From Paraconiothyrium sp. Pb-2020 (taxonomy: Eukaryota > Ascomycota > Dothideomycetes > Pleosporales > Didymosphaeriaceae): a stretch of 64,000 bases of DNA. The translations under genes and the position numbers were made by a program. The notes beneath the pieces were generated by a model. That model was given only the letters and a program-made list of their open reading frames with translations. It made no database searches and was not told the DNA's origin. Of the stretch, positions 24,930 to 37,062 are shown in pieces. The DNA lies in NCBI GenBank assembly GCA_022419385.1, contig JAJUBI010000006.1, forward strand, positions 496,001 to 560,000, given 5' to 3'. The first letter of the stretch is position 1; the number at the start of each line of letters is the position of its first letter.

Positions 24930-25655
24930 GCGAGAACCTCGACGAGCATCTTGACGACGATATAGACCTGTGTGGCGGGTTTTGGTCGTGTTTGTTGGAA
25001 CCCATGCATGGTTAAGGAATACTAGAGTATTTTGCAGTGGTACATCCTGGAAGGACCCACTCCTGTTCCTGGTTCCTCAATTTGTGGAATGGAACACTCG
25101 TGCCTCATTCATTTTGAGGGTCGTCTCGTCATTGTATCTCCCTTTCGTTAGAGGCTAGGAATATGATGCACCGGAAAGATGCCTTACCCATACCCCTTGA
25201 TCCTTCAGAGTCTCGGCCAACTGTACCTTACAACCACGCTCTTATCCGATGGAGAGGTCCGACACGCATATCTTTACAGCCTGCTACTGTGTTTCCGCAG
25301 ATTCGTGGCCTAAGCCAATAGTTCAATCACAGGTAGCGAACTGTATGGTTCATTCATTGCACCAACTGCTTTGGAAGTCTTGACATTTCCCAGATTGAGA
25401 TCAATATGGATACAGAATGAGACCATTTCCGTTTTTGTGATAATCCTATAATGCCGGTCATAAACGTCGTGTGCTACCATTGTCCGACCATCGCAGAGTA
25501 ACGCCGATGGACTATACGCCGTGAAAAATGCTACCATCAAGACGCCTTGGATGCAACCCGTGAAATCCAACCTCTCACCCATATTTAATCATAAACAACT
25601 CCTCATCAATCATATCATCCTGTAATTTTCTTCACCACCTCTCACCTCTCCGCCC
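24930..25655. other. Intergenic, nothing recognised
   Basis: Only short frames on either strand. The last ~60 bases will be the 3' untranslated region of the APQ12-like gene transcribed from the right. Confidence 0.45.
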
Positions 25656-26195
25656 CTAGCGCCACCCATACCCCCCGGCCGCCCTCTGCTTTGCCTGCAT
25701 CCTAATCTGCGCCTCCTCCGCCCCCTTCCACGCCTTCGCCTCTCCCTGAAACTTCTTGAACTCCCCCATCCAAAAACCCGCCAGCTCCTGCGCATCATGG
25801 ATCGCGCCGTCCATCCCGCGGTTCCAGATCCACAAAGATATCCCAATGATAAAGCTATACTTGACGATCTGCCATACCAGCCGAACCCAGAACATCACGC
25901 TGCGGTACAGCATGCCGAAGATCTGTAGGCTGAACCAGAGAATGGCGAGGAGCGCGAGGATGGAGGCGATGTCCGGTTGGGTGATGACTTGTGTGATGAG
26001 CGGGGAGAGATGCGTTTGGAGGGTTTTGGAGAGGCCGTAAAGGGTGGTGACGATTTGGATGAGGGGGTTTGTGAGGGTTGGGGGGAGGAGGGTGTGGAGG
26101 AGGGAGACGTAGTCTGTGAGGGGGTTAGATGAGTTTTCTAGATCATAGAGTGGGAAGAAGGGGAGCATAAGGGACTTACTCTGTATAACATCCAT
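25656..26195 (-). CDS. APQ12: APQ12-like nuclear envelope/ER membrane protein
   Basis: Exon 1 is 26195-26180 (MDVIQ plus one base) and exon 2 is 26113-25656, 474 nt or 157 aa. The 66-nt intron has a textbook gtaagt donor. In yeast, Apq12 is a small membrane protein of the nuclear envelope and ER needed for normal pore assembly and lipid balance. Two neighbouring hydrophobic segments (ILALLAILWFSLQIFGML and VRLVWQIVKYSFIIGISLWIW) are separated by the RSVMFWVRL motif typical of fungal APQ12 proteins. A charged C-terminal tail follows (EFKKFQGEAKAWKGAEEAQIR). The intron is a multiple of three without a stop, so an unspliced form would simply be 22 residues longer. Family assignment rests on topology and the FWVRL region, so it is probable rather than certain. 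Confidence 0.6.
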   Translation of the reverse strand: MDVIQSKSLMLPFFPLYDLENSSNPLTDYVSLLHTLLPPTLTNPLIQIVTTLYGLSKTLQTHLSPLITQVITQPDIASILALLAILWFSLQIFGMLYRSVMFWVRLVWQIVKYSFIIGISLWIWNRGMDGAIHDAQELAGFWMGEFKKFQGEAKAWKGAEEAQIRMQAKQRAAGGYGWR

Positions 26196-27449
26196 GTTGG
26201 CGGTTGTATATGTGTAATTCGAGAGATATGGGATGTCAAGTTTTGAATGACACGCTGGCGGTTGAGTAGCGGTCTGAAACGCGGTTGAGCTCTAGGTTGA
26301 TGTTGACTATGGCGCCGTGTCGAGCGTATCCAATTGATGCGGTTGTGTTTATGTACGCAGCGAGAGCTGTTTGATGCGAGGTCTGTGTTTCATTTGGTTG
26401 CGCGCAGGCCAAACAAGGTTGTGGTGTTTCTTTGACAAGCATCTCGCTTCTGGGGTACGAGCGCATCATAGCACGTGCATACGTCTTGGCACGCACCCCT
26501 CATGTCACGTCTTACACGCGCCTGCAGGTCAGCAAGTTTGCGTTTCACTGTCACACAAAATGCACATTACGCGCAATCGCACTCTCCCGATCGTGCCAGA
26601 CAGAAATCTCGCGAATCGTGCATGCAGCGCTGCGGGGACTGGCGAATACCATCAACCGGGTCTGGATTTGCAGACCCTTTGGAGAAAGGCGGTGTACCAC
26701 GGCTATCTATCTGTAATAAATGTCAAACCTTCAGTGAAGCGTGTGAGTGGGGATATGGGGTTATCGATAGCCTCGTCGCGATGCTAGAACGATGATTTTC
26801 CACGCTACTTATGACGGGCGTCGAGGCCAACCCTTGGATGCCATGGTGTAGCGAAGAGGATCCACTATGGCGCGAGGCGCGGCCATGTGGTACGCGGCTG
26901 TTACTTGTGTAGTCTTCCACCGGACATGTCCGTCACTTCACCGAATTGAGGAATCGTAAACGAAGACGGGCTTAGACGAGCAATCATTTCATATTCAACT
27001 TGCTAGACTATCTGCGAGAAGACCAAGGCTTCTGCGTGCGGTCGTACTGCTATGTTCATCTCCGTGGCGACATCGCCGTGTTCTGCCCTATAGATATCGA
27101 AAGAAAGAAAACAGGCAAGATGCCTATGTAGGTGACAAACTGTCTGGTATCACAAATCCATATGGTGTCCAAACTCCCGGGGTATACAAAGTGTGCGGCC
27201 GTCAAACATGTGCAGTGAAGGGTATTCGACGGCGAACATGAGATGAGAGAAAACTGTGTCGTGGAGACATGAGTGGTGTTTGCTCTTAAGAGCGAAGAGG
27301 AGCTGCGTTGAGCTTGTGGTGTACATTAGATCGATGTGAACATCGATGTGTCTGGGTGGATCGTTGGTGACTCCAATATCTGAGCCGGTGACTTCGGATT
27401 TCATCCATGGCATATGTGATGTGACGATCTGGTGAGCATTGCTCTTCCT
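26196..27449. other. Intergenic, one minus-strand frame of note
   Basis: Mostly nothing recognisable. The minus-strand frame 27413-27150 (87 codons, starting MPWMKSEVTGSD) has protein-like composition. It lies just downstream of the membrane-protein gene ending at 27450, so it could be an additional 3' exon of that gene reached through an unseen splice, or a chance frame. Confidence 0.35.
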
Positions 27450-28172
27450 TCACATCTGTTCGAAACAAGGTGTTTTCCCGTAGGATAGGTTCAAGGGTCG
27501 ATCCGAATGTGTTGAAGGTCGAACTGGGTCGGACTTGTTGGAGTCGAAGCTCATGTCTTTGAGATCGAAGTTGAAGGCGGATGCCTCTGACATTGACGGA
27601 TAATGAATGCGAGGGCTTCCTCCATAGGATTTTCGTGATGAGAAGTCACGAGGGAACTCGGTCGTCTTGGAAAAGGCGAAATGGCGTAGGCGGTCTCCGC
27701 AAGCGAAGAAGTAGCACTAGACTTTCGTCGAGCACGTTCTGGTTTCCGGATCGGACTCATAGGATAGTCGAGAGAAGGGTAACCATGAGGAGAAGGCGTA
27801 CGTGGGGCATCAAAGTCATCGATGTCCTTCTCAAACATGATAGGACTCCTGGTGGTGCGTATGGGAGGCGGTGGAGCGGGCCGAATGCCGTACTTCTGTG
27901 GTCGTTGGGTGTATTGGCTCGGTCGACGCCACGACTCGAATTCGGCGTCAGGCAAAGGTGTAACAGCCCGGAAAGAGAAACCTCGCACTCGTCTCTTTGA
28001 TCGTCTCCAGCAGAAGAGAGCCAGGACTACGACCAGCGCGAGGACCAGGCTACCCAGGACAACGGCGAGGATGATCCAGATTTCGTCTTGGTCCATGTTT
28101 ACGATGGTTACAGTGGACCTCTCGCTGCTCAGCGAAGTTGCACAGCTGGAATGGTCCGGAAATTGTACCACT
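27450..28172 (-). CDS. Single-pass membrane protein, 5' end unresolved
   Basis: The core is one frame, 28172 to about 27650. It has a short outer part, then a clear transmembrane helix (IWIILAVVLGSLVLALVVVLALF), then WRRSKRRVR as a stop-transfer signal, and a Pro/Ser/Arg-rich cytoplasmic region. A likely intron (gtgact donor near 27652, acceptor near 27588) joins to a frame reading ASAFNFDLKDMSFDSNK that stops at 27450. An attag acceptor before 28172 and protein-like frames at about 28480-28700 point to upstream extracellular exons, possibly with a signal peptide (hydrophobic frame near 28459-28400). I could not fix those joins. A start at 28096 (MDQDEIW) would give a minimal version. Organisation resembles fungal plasma-membrane sensor or adhesin-like proteins, but no domain is identified. 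Confidence 0.5.
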
Positions 28173-31100
28173 AATCAAGCGAAGGAAGGGAAGGTTTTTG
28201 ACAAGTCCCGTGCGAGAAGCAGTGAATGCAACAGCTAGTCGACCATGACGATGATGGAGGACAGTGTTGAATGGGGTTGCAGCCAAGTGCAAGTGAGGTT
28301 CAGAAAGCCCAAGGCGATCTGACGGGCCGCAAGGGGCGGAAGCGGATTAGATGAAGTATGTATTCTTACGAGGCTGAGGCAAAGGTCATGCGCGACACAC
28401 ATCCACCCGGACGGGAAAGTGGCGACCAAGATGGTGTATAGGCAGCGGGTCAAAAGCAAGAGTAAAAGAGCGGCGTCCGGTAGACAGCAAAAGGCGCACT
28501 CGTACCTGCAGCTTGATGGAACCGTCGCCCTCTAGCTCGGAGGCGAATGCATGCAGGAACCGCAGCGTGTGCCTGACGGACAAGCAAGTTCAAGTAGCAG
28601 AAGCGGTGAGGGAGCTTAATTTCACAACTGCCTTGGAATATGGCACCCATACCGTTAGCCTGATAGCGTATGTCCGCGATAGGTAGCTCCACCGCTCGCT
28701 AGGATGAACCTGCAGCATGGGCCAGGCCTGCTGCTCCACGTCCCACGCTGGCCTCCACTTCGTTCTGGCTTCGACTGGACGACTTCAGACGCACACCGTG
28801 AGCTGGCAAGAACGCCACGATTTGGAGTTGAAGTTGGCGTCGATAAGCCTTCTCCATTGTGGAATGTGCCCCTGACGACCCCGCCTTCCCCTCCTCCCAA
28901 GAAGGATGCATAGTAAGGCACATGCACAGGATACGCACACTGTGATTTCGTTTATTCGGAATATTCTCTTCCACTGTTTCTTCGAAACGACGCACATACA
29001 AAAAGCTTTGACGGCGGGATGGAACGTGAGCTCGGCAGCTTTTGCACTCTTGGAAGGCTGCGGTCTGGCGCTGCCCCTGACACAAGTCGATCATCGCAGG
29101 CGAGGGACGCCTTTGCACTTCTGGCATGGCGTCCGGTATAGCTTTGGCCAATCCCGTCCGGCATCGACTCGTCCCGCAAGCTTCCACATGTCGTCCTGGC
29201 CCCTCCCCAGCAGCGTTCGGCATCTGGAACGGTGTAACATCAGCCCAGGAGGTGTGCTGTCAATGTCGAAGACTTTTGCATCTTGGATACAGGCGCGCTA
29301 AACTTAAGCGTAAGGTACAGGTGTCCAAGGCTGGCCAGTGACAAGGTGAGAAAGCCAAATCGGTGAAGACCGGCTTGCTTTGGCCCCTTGCTCCAAATCC
29401 AGAATCCCGGTCGCAAACAGGCGGGCAACTGCTTAGGAACCGCACTGTGCCGTGTCTCAGGTTCTTCTTTGGCCATCACGATGCCATGTCACCAGAGGCT
29501 CACTGCGTCCCAGCATGGGGGAGACTTTGGCGGCTGACTCTTGGCCGGAACCAATGGCATCGCAAATACGCCCCTTCAATCGACATCTCTTGTCGAGGAA
29601 GGCCTGCAATCCACGAACAACTTTCCGGTGTGTGTTCGACAACGTACCGGCAATGGCGCCGCCAACAGTTCGACGGCTGTATCAGCTTCGTACGTTATCG
29701 GAGTTGCCGCATCCGTCCTTCGGTCTGGATCTGCAAGCTATTGGATACCTTGCTACAAATTTTCCGAAGCGCTTCCCGCGCTGGATTACTGACGACGATG
29801 CTCACACGGTAACTTTGGGCTAGTTGCTTGCATCATCATCCACTTCTTGAGGCAAGTACGACGCATCGCAATCTCGCGGAGCCTTTCGCCGACGCAACCT
29901 CATCAGTAGCATCTTCGCTCGCTGTATCAGCGAGGTACATGACACGACCGAAAGAAATGCGAACGCGAATGAAAATTTCCCCGCGTCCATGATCTCCACA
30001 GCCGTCCCGCACCTGAAGGATGGACTTTGAAGCTTACGAACGTTGGCGATAGGATTCGGTATTGCGACTGTCCATCCCCACTGCAGAGTCCAGTACCGAA
30101 ATCCTATCAAGATTTCAGGTCCCACCGCGAGTCAGGCGAGAAGTGCGGTCACCACGGTTGTCGTACCCGATTGAAGGTTGACCTATTGCTGGGAATACCT
30201 AGAGTGGATCGCAAAGAGATTTTGCAGAACCAACGCTTGTACCTGACGCCCGTTGCTATCCGCAGAACTCGTACGCATCTCATTGACTGTTGCAACCGGT
30301 TAAATGTCTAAATGTCAAAGCTGCACGTGGTTTCTGATCGTCGACGCCACAAACGAGGGCACCCCTGCTTTGCTCAAAACCCTGATTCTGGAGCGTCGTA
30401 CTTGGCAGCATGGGGCTCTTTATCTTGCTTTTCCCGCAATGCACCCCAAACGTGGAGAAATAGCTGTTCTCGAACCTCACTGGAGAGCATTTAAAATGCC
30501 AGTCTATGAGGCTGAACAGTCCGCGATGTGTTGGCATCGCGGATGCGCTCGGCTAGATTAAAGGAGAAGGTCGTCGTGAAGGTTTCGTGCAGGATGCAGC
30601 ACGCAAATCTTCGCTTACACCAATCACGAACCCGAAGCAACCCTCAAGGTCTTACCCCAAAAGTGCTTAGACAGCATCTAGGCCAGCCCCTTCAACTCCT
30701 GGTCCTGGAGTTTCCTGGACGTGAATTTACAATATCCTACTCGGATGCTTATAAGCCGATATCTACAGGCATCGCAGTCACGATCCTTGGGAACATCATG
30801 AGTTGGCTTATGACAGCCTCGCACGGCTCGGATCTTCGTGCCGTTCAAGTTCAAGACTCGGTCTTTCTAATGCGCAATTCTCATGCTTGCGTGTACACCT
30901 CGTATATTTGGCGTATCTATCGTCACCACTCGGGGTCTGGTGCTCTCAGTGTTTCCGGTGATCAGCAGACCTCCGATATGATATCGGTGAGGAGCTCTTA
31001 CCGATCGCATATCGACGAAGGCTGAAGCTAACTCTTGAAACGGGGACATACAGTCAGCCTTCAAGGTCACGTTCAAGAATCCTATCAATGAGACTCGCAA

Positions 31101-33545
31101 AGCTCCTTATTTATGCCCGTTTCAGACCATCGCTGCTCCTCCAAAAGTCGGAGCTTACGAACACCCAGCCAGTTGACCCTTGCTAGTAGGGTTCACAAAC
31201 GGTCAGGTACGAGGCCGTTCAGTTATATACCGATCCCAGCCATTATCATCGCCACACCTGCTCCTGTTCGCACCTTTCAGCGCAATGTCGGATAAATGGG
31301 GGCGTCTTGTGACGGCAGCTTTGAAATACAATGCTGGCCCGCGACCGACAATGCAAGTTTCCGCTCACAGGCAATTCTCGCCCAGATTCCCGTCACTCCC
31401 GTATCTCATATGTCCCCTCATCCACCGGGACGCTTGGCGCGGGATGTATCAATATATCGATGACCCAACGCTCAGGCAGAACAGCCGTTATATAGTTCAC
31501 GCAGCAGAGCGTGCATCCCTGCGATCAGGGCAGAGGCGGCTCTGATGTTTCCTTTGTACCGGAATTGCGCTTGTTGCAAACTGATGGTGGGATGAAGTGG
31601 GATGTCTAACTGAGATGAAGTTCCGATGGCCTACGGTGTTCAGTCAAGCATGATGAACCTCGCATGGGCAAGCAGCTGCGACGTTTGGCGACGAGACAAG
31701 CTCGCAGTGCTCATCGGCCTCCAGTCCCGGTCCAATGCACTCACAGACCGCAGTGAGTCCGACTTGTCGTGCTGGACCCAGCCATCGCTTGTGCAATCAC
31801 ACTCACCACGCCGATCTTTCATCTCACCAAGACTGCGAGATAATCATCACATTGCCCTCACTCCACCCTGCACCAAGTCTTAACCCACATCCATGATAGA
31901 CCTCCGGCCGCCGAGTCCCACGACAGCAGGCTGTACATGGTATATAGTAAGCCGTCCTGCATGATGCGGGGCATCGTCGCAAATCGTGCAACACGAGGAG
32001 AAGGTCGGATGAGGCGCGCGAGAGCGTAGCACAGCCGAGGCGAAGAAGCAAAGTAAGACAACATCTCTTTCCCCGCGTTATATCCATCATGGCTCGATCT
32101 CCGGCAGCAACTAGAGACGATCTCATGAGCGTTCGCTTTGTAGCTTGGGTTGAACCAGGCTCCCGGGGAAATCTTCGATATAGTTGTACACAGGGAAGAT
32201 CAGAGTAAATTTTTTGCTTCTTCAACGTCCGCCTGCGAGGATGCCGACAGCTTCCGACCCGAACGAAGACTGCATTCACAGAGCCTATGCAAAGTCGTAC
32301 GATCGTTTACACTCCCCTAGAATTTGCCCCAGCAACGTCTGTATAGCACATGCTCACTTCAATATTCCAATCATTTTGTCCACCGCTCACTCCGCTCCGA
32401 CCATACACCCCAACCAGCCCGCACCATCGACCAAGCGCGAACACCTTAATTATCAGTATAAGGGTACTCTACCCAACAAGCCTCCTGTGCACCATCCCAA
32501 AAAGCCCTAACGCGAACCTTGCCGCCTCCGTCGTCACTCGCGCACCCATCGGCCTACCTACCCGTCCAGCAATGGCTGCCGTTCCCGTACCAAACTCCGG
32601 CCCCCGAGTCTAAACTCCACTAAACTTTATTCCTGCTCCGCTCACCTCTGAAACTTTTTTATTCTGGAGTGCATGACCTTCGGTGTTTTGTCTTCGGTAC
32701 GCTTCGGCGGGACCGACCTTGTAAAAGCCTGTCGGAGAGAACTCCGGGCGGTTGCGCGTTGCGCATTGCGCGTGCGCGAACGATAGATCGCGTATGTAGG
32801 TGAGAGGTAGGGTGGGAATGCCGTGCGCGCATGTCGCACAGAGATCGGGAGGGAGCCGATCGGGTGCGTAGCATAGCATGGTATACCAATTACTGCTTGT
32901 AGAAAGAGATTATAGTCGATGATGCGAGGATATGCGACCTAGCCATCGCGGCACGAAAGGCTGCTAATGTCAACGAGGCGCCAAGATAGAAAGCTGAAGC
33001 AATGCGAGATACGCGATAAATGAGTGTTGGTAGGCGTCACGTCTGCTGCAATTCTATTGTCTTGGGATATGATCGTACCTCGCCACGAAACTGTATGACG
33101 AACTGATAGCTCTCTTGAACCCAGCACTGCGGATCGCGTATGGCGAGGCAATAAACAATCTCTTTTAGCGATGGCATGTGAACTTACAGTTTAGGAAGTT
33201 GGATATGAATAGACGTATTTGAAGTCATGAGTTCGGTCGCTCGGTGCTTAGTCGGGCCTTGTCTGCTTAGACGCGCTGAGGAAGAGTGGCAGAAAAGATT
33301 CGGCGAGCACGGACGGTTGAGTATCGACATAGTCCTCTCTTGCGGTGTGTGACAAGACCATGGTGACTGCAAAACGTTGTGTGCCTTAGAAACTCTTCTA
33401 CATTCGCGAGAAAGAAATCATCAAGCAGTAATGCCTCAGCGTTCTGCCATGCTTTGATCACAGCTACACTGACTACAAGCCCTACTCTGATTTAACAACG
33501 CCGTCTACATCCCTCCACCAATCTCTCTGATGCATAACCCACTCC
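28173..33545. other. Long quiet stretch with weak coding traces
   Basis: About 5.4 kb. The first 550 bases may hold upstream exons of the membrane-protein gene. At 30027-31025 (+) several frames have plausible protein composition (30027-30311, 30304-30561, and 30528-31025 with VTILGNIMSWLMTASHGSD). They could be exons of one gene, but no consistent splice set was found. Frames at 29360-29820 overlap one another and look fortuitous. From 31100 to 33545 I see no gene. The last few hundred bases are the 3' flank of DIS3. Confidence 0.45.
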
Positions 33546-36500
33546 TCAAACCAGCGTCAACTTAACCTTCCTCTTCCCTGTACTCTCCTCAACCTCATCC
33601 GTAATCCTGACCCTAACCTTCTGGAAAAGCTCCACATCCCTACCCACACCACCCTTCACACTCAACACATAATTCTCGCCATCGAACTCCGCCTCGGGCT
33701 CCGGGACCGCCAGATCACGCAGCCTAATCAAGCTCTCGATGCCAAAGCGTGGCACAAATACGACGAACCCGTTCGAAAAGACCTTCATGACGAACCCATC
33801 CTCAGTGACGTCCTTGCCCTTGAGCGCCTGTCCGACGTAGTACTCAATCGAGGCGCGGCCTGCCATCTGCGCGTTGCGGTGCCGCACGTTGATGTTCTTG
33901 CAGACGGCTTCGAGCTTGGACTTTGAGTGCAGCGACGCGTCGAGCGGCTCGTAGTTGATGGCGGCGGCGAGCTGGCGGTGCGCTTCGAGGTCGGCATAGC
34001 GTCTGATCGGGGATGTGAAGTGGGTGTAGATTTCGGAGGCGAGGCCGTAGTGGCGGAACTCGGGGTAGGCTTGGGTGCCTGCGCAGAAGTACTCTGCGGA
34101 CATCATGCAGCGGGTGGCCATGATGCGGACGAGGGTGTTGAAGAAGGGTTCGCCGTCTTCGACGCAGGTGTCGAGGGAGTCGGCGAGGGCTTTGGAGCTG
34201 TCAGTGCGGAGCTCGAGGCCTTTCTTCACTTTGAGCTGGTTGGCGAGCTCTTCGAAGTTGGTTTTCGGGGGCGCGCCGTGGCGGCGGAGAAGGGCGGTTT
34301 GCGGGAAGGCCTCGTGGTTCTTGGCTGCGACGCTGATGTTGGCTAACAACATGAACTCCTCAACTAGCGAGTTGGTATCGAGGAGACGTTTGGTCTGCAC
34401 ATCGACGGGGTCGGACGTCTCGGATTCAGTCTGCACCTTTACCTCTGGCGAGGCGAGGTTCAGTGCACCGGCGTCCATCCGCTTTTGCTTGAGCTTCTTA
34501 GAGAGCATGAGCAAGGTGCGCATACCGGACGTGAGATCGTCTTGCTGTGTGGCATCGTCGATGCGGATCTGTGCTTGTTCGTAGGAGAAAGCTTCGCGAG
34601 AGCGGATGACTGATTTGGTGAAGTGTGAGTTTACGATATCGGCATCGGGCGTGACCTCCCATATGACTGAGAAGGCGTAGCGTTCCACGTAGGGCTTTAA
34701 CGAGCATAGATCTGTACCGAGGAGCATGGGTAACATGTCTATTCGCTTGTCGACCAAGTAGACGGTTGTTCCACGCTGACTTGCTTCCTTGTCCATGGCA
34801 TTATTAGGCTTGACGAAGTGCGATACGTCTGCAATGTGGACACCGACTTCGAAATTGCCGTTCGGGAGTTTGCGCGCGTGGAGTGCATCGTCAATATCCA
34901 CACAGCCTGGAGGGTCGATACTGCAGACCACGAGATCCCGTAAATCCTTGCGTCCCTTCCAGCCTGGATCGTCCATGCTCGCTGGCACTTTCCAGTCGTG
35001 ACCCTCAGCAGGCAAGCAATCGAGCACCGTCTTCGGGAAAGGCTTGTATTGCACGTCCCATTCCAGCAGCAATGCCTCTGTTTCTGCGCCCTTGGACTCA
35101 AGCTCTCCGAGTGATCGCACGAAGTGGCCCATTGGATATCGTGAGTCCCTATCCCACGAATCGATTGTTGCCAATATTCGTTGACCAAGGAGCTCTCCAG
35201 CTTGTCTAGTACGTATCCTGATTTTCGGCACACGCTTATCCATGGGTATTAGGAATACCATTTGCTGTTGTCTGCTCGATTTCGATGTGCTGCGTACGGA
35301 GTCCCGATCAATATGTCCAACGTACTGTCTCCAATTCCGTTTGACGATACCGACTACGCGTGCGGTGGGTTGTGGGCGGCCCTCGGTGCTCTGACCATGT
35401 GCTCGCTTCACCTCCTCTTGTAAAGCTTTTCGTTCCTTTTCAGAAACGATGTTTTCGCCGTCTTCAACCTCAGGATTGTCATTTTTGTTTAGAGTCTCCT
35501 CTTCAATGATCTTGGTCGACGGTGCCTTCCATTGATCCTGTGGCAGAATTTCAACTACAACGACATCTCCGGAAATGGCACGGTTTCCGTTTTCGCGTCC
35601 TAGTACTAGTAGAGATTTGTCGAATGCAGGAACGTGCACAGAGCCCTCCAAGTAGTTGTACGGTGACACGTTGAAGATGCCTTGGTGCAGAATGCCCGCT
35701 TTTACACCCGTCATCATCTTGGAGATGGTGTAGTGCTCGGAGTAGAAAAGCTCGGTCTTCTTTGACCGTACTTCTCGTTGATCTTGGGCTGCGCTCATCA
35801 TATCCAGGAGTTCATCGGCATTTTCAAGCCCGAATACGAAATCAGCGACTATCTTCTATTAGTGCGTGCATGTAACTTGCTACGTGTGGGGACTTACGAG
35901 TACTGGATGGGATACTGTCTGCTCTCGCCTTTCGTAGACAATCCTTATCATCGGTAATCATTACGACAATCGGGGCGCGTGTCTGCGTCTTGCTTCTCGC
36001 CTTGACAGCCTGATTGATGTGCTCATTGTACCACTGTACTGCCCTTCGCACTGCTCGATCGTTCCTATCATTGATAGTTTCTCCCGACTCTCGCGGTACA
36101 TGGGTTTCCTGGCGAAATTCGTTGAAGAAAACGTAAAACCGCTTATTCTCATGTTTCGTCAGAGCAATCAAGCGGTGGTATAGAGGTAATGAGCGGTTCT
36201 TGACTTCCTCGAGTACAGTCTGCAAGACAATAACGTCGTGAAACGCAGTCTCCACTTCGAAAAGATCCATTCCGGTAAGAAAAGCATTGGTGTCGGGTAC
36301 CAGATAAAGTCCATTAGGGTAGTCTTTTGATCCAGCGGGTGTGTCGGAGAGCACGAAAGGTGTGGCTATTCGGGTTAGTTGGGATTATCACGTGAACCAC
36401 GGGTTCCTACTTTTATTACTGAAGTCTGCAGGTGCGATGTCGAGGCACGCCCGGCAAAGATTTGACGAACATGGGATATCCTTTCGCAAATAGAGCTCTC

Positions 36501-36612
36501 GGACGATCTTTTGGACTTTGCCACTTTTGGTCGAGCGCACGTAAACCTTGCTGGAGAGGTTGGCCACACCTTTGTCCGCAGCAGTGGAGCGCTTCAAGCT
36601 GAAGTACTCCAT
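33546..36612 (-). CDS. DIS3: Exosome catalytic subunit DIS3/RRP44 (PIN endonuclease and RNase II-type exonuclease)
   Basis: Three exons: 36612-36411, 36365-35898 and 35848-33546, 2973 nt or 990 aa. Dis3 is the active nuclease of the RNA exosome, degrading RNA 3'-5' in nucleus and cytoplasm. The CR3 cysteine motif (C-x4-C-x2-C, IPCSSNLCRAC) is near residue 45. The PIN domain follows with its acidic residues visible: Asp in LVPDTNAF (about residue 92), Glu in VLEEV (about 120) and MITDDKDC. Cold-shock domains come next, then the RNB domain with the metal-binding signature SIDPPGCVDIDDAL and VHIADVSHFV. A C-terminal S1 fold (GFVVFVPRFGIESL) precedes a basic end. Residue spacing matches yeast Dis3 closely, so both activities are predicted to be intact. 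It is divergent from VMA13. Confidence 0.97.
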
Positions 36613-37062
36613 TTTCTGTATATGGCGCCAGCGCAGTCGTGGTGGTGGACGTTGATCTGGGAGGTGCTTGTTCGAAAATGTGCTTTGCCAAGAGATATTG
36701 AAGGCAAGGCAAGCGCTACGCTAGAAATGGAAAGCGCGGCTAGCCGCTGGAGGAGATGCTCGATGATTGTGAAGATTAATTACATGAAGGCAATTATGAA
36801 CACGAAAGCATCATACAAAGTTAAAGCTCCAATGCATATGTAGTTATAGATCGAGCCAGGTTTATGTAATTCCTACAATGCACGAACAGCTCGTTGTGAG
36901 GTTTCGGAGCTGGCGTGGTCCAAGCTCCCCAATGACGCTCCTCGTGCAGCTGGGCGGGCTGTGATAGCACCACAAGCAACACCGTCCAGCTCCAGCAACA
37001 CATATTCCGTCCTCGTCGCGGGCCCTTCTCTCCGAAAGACACTTACTGGGAGCTCCGCCATC
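36613..37062. promoter_or_regulatory. Shared divergent promoter region, DIS3/VMA13
   Basis: 450 bp between the DIS3 and VMA13 start codons. There is an in-frame open stretch just upstream of the VMA13 ATG (from about 36961), but the conserved protein begins at 37063, so this is read as leader. Confidence 0.5.

Noticed and set aside
29363..29823. Two overlapping plus-strand frames of 123-149 codons
   Set aside because: They compete for the same DNA in different frames and neither shows a domain or consistent splice sites.
36961..37062. Longer N-terminus for VMA13
   Set aside because: The conserved protein begins at 37063 (MSLDPPAYL); the upstream part is best read as leader.
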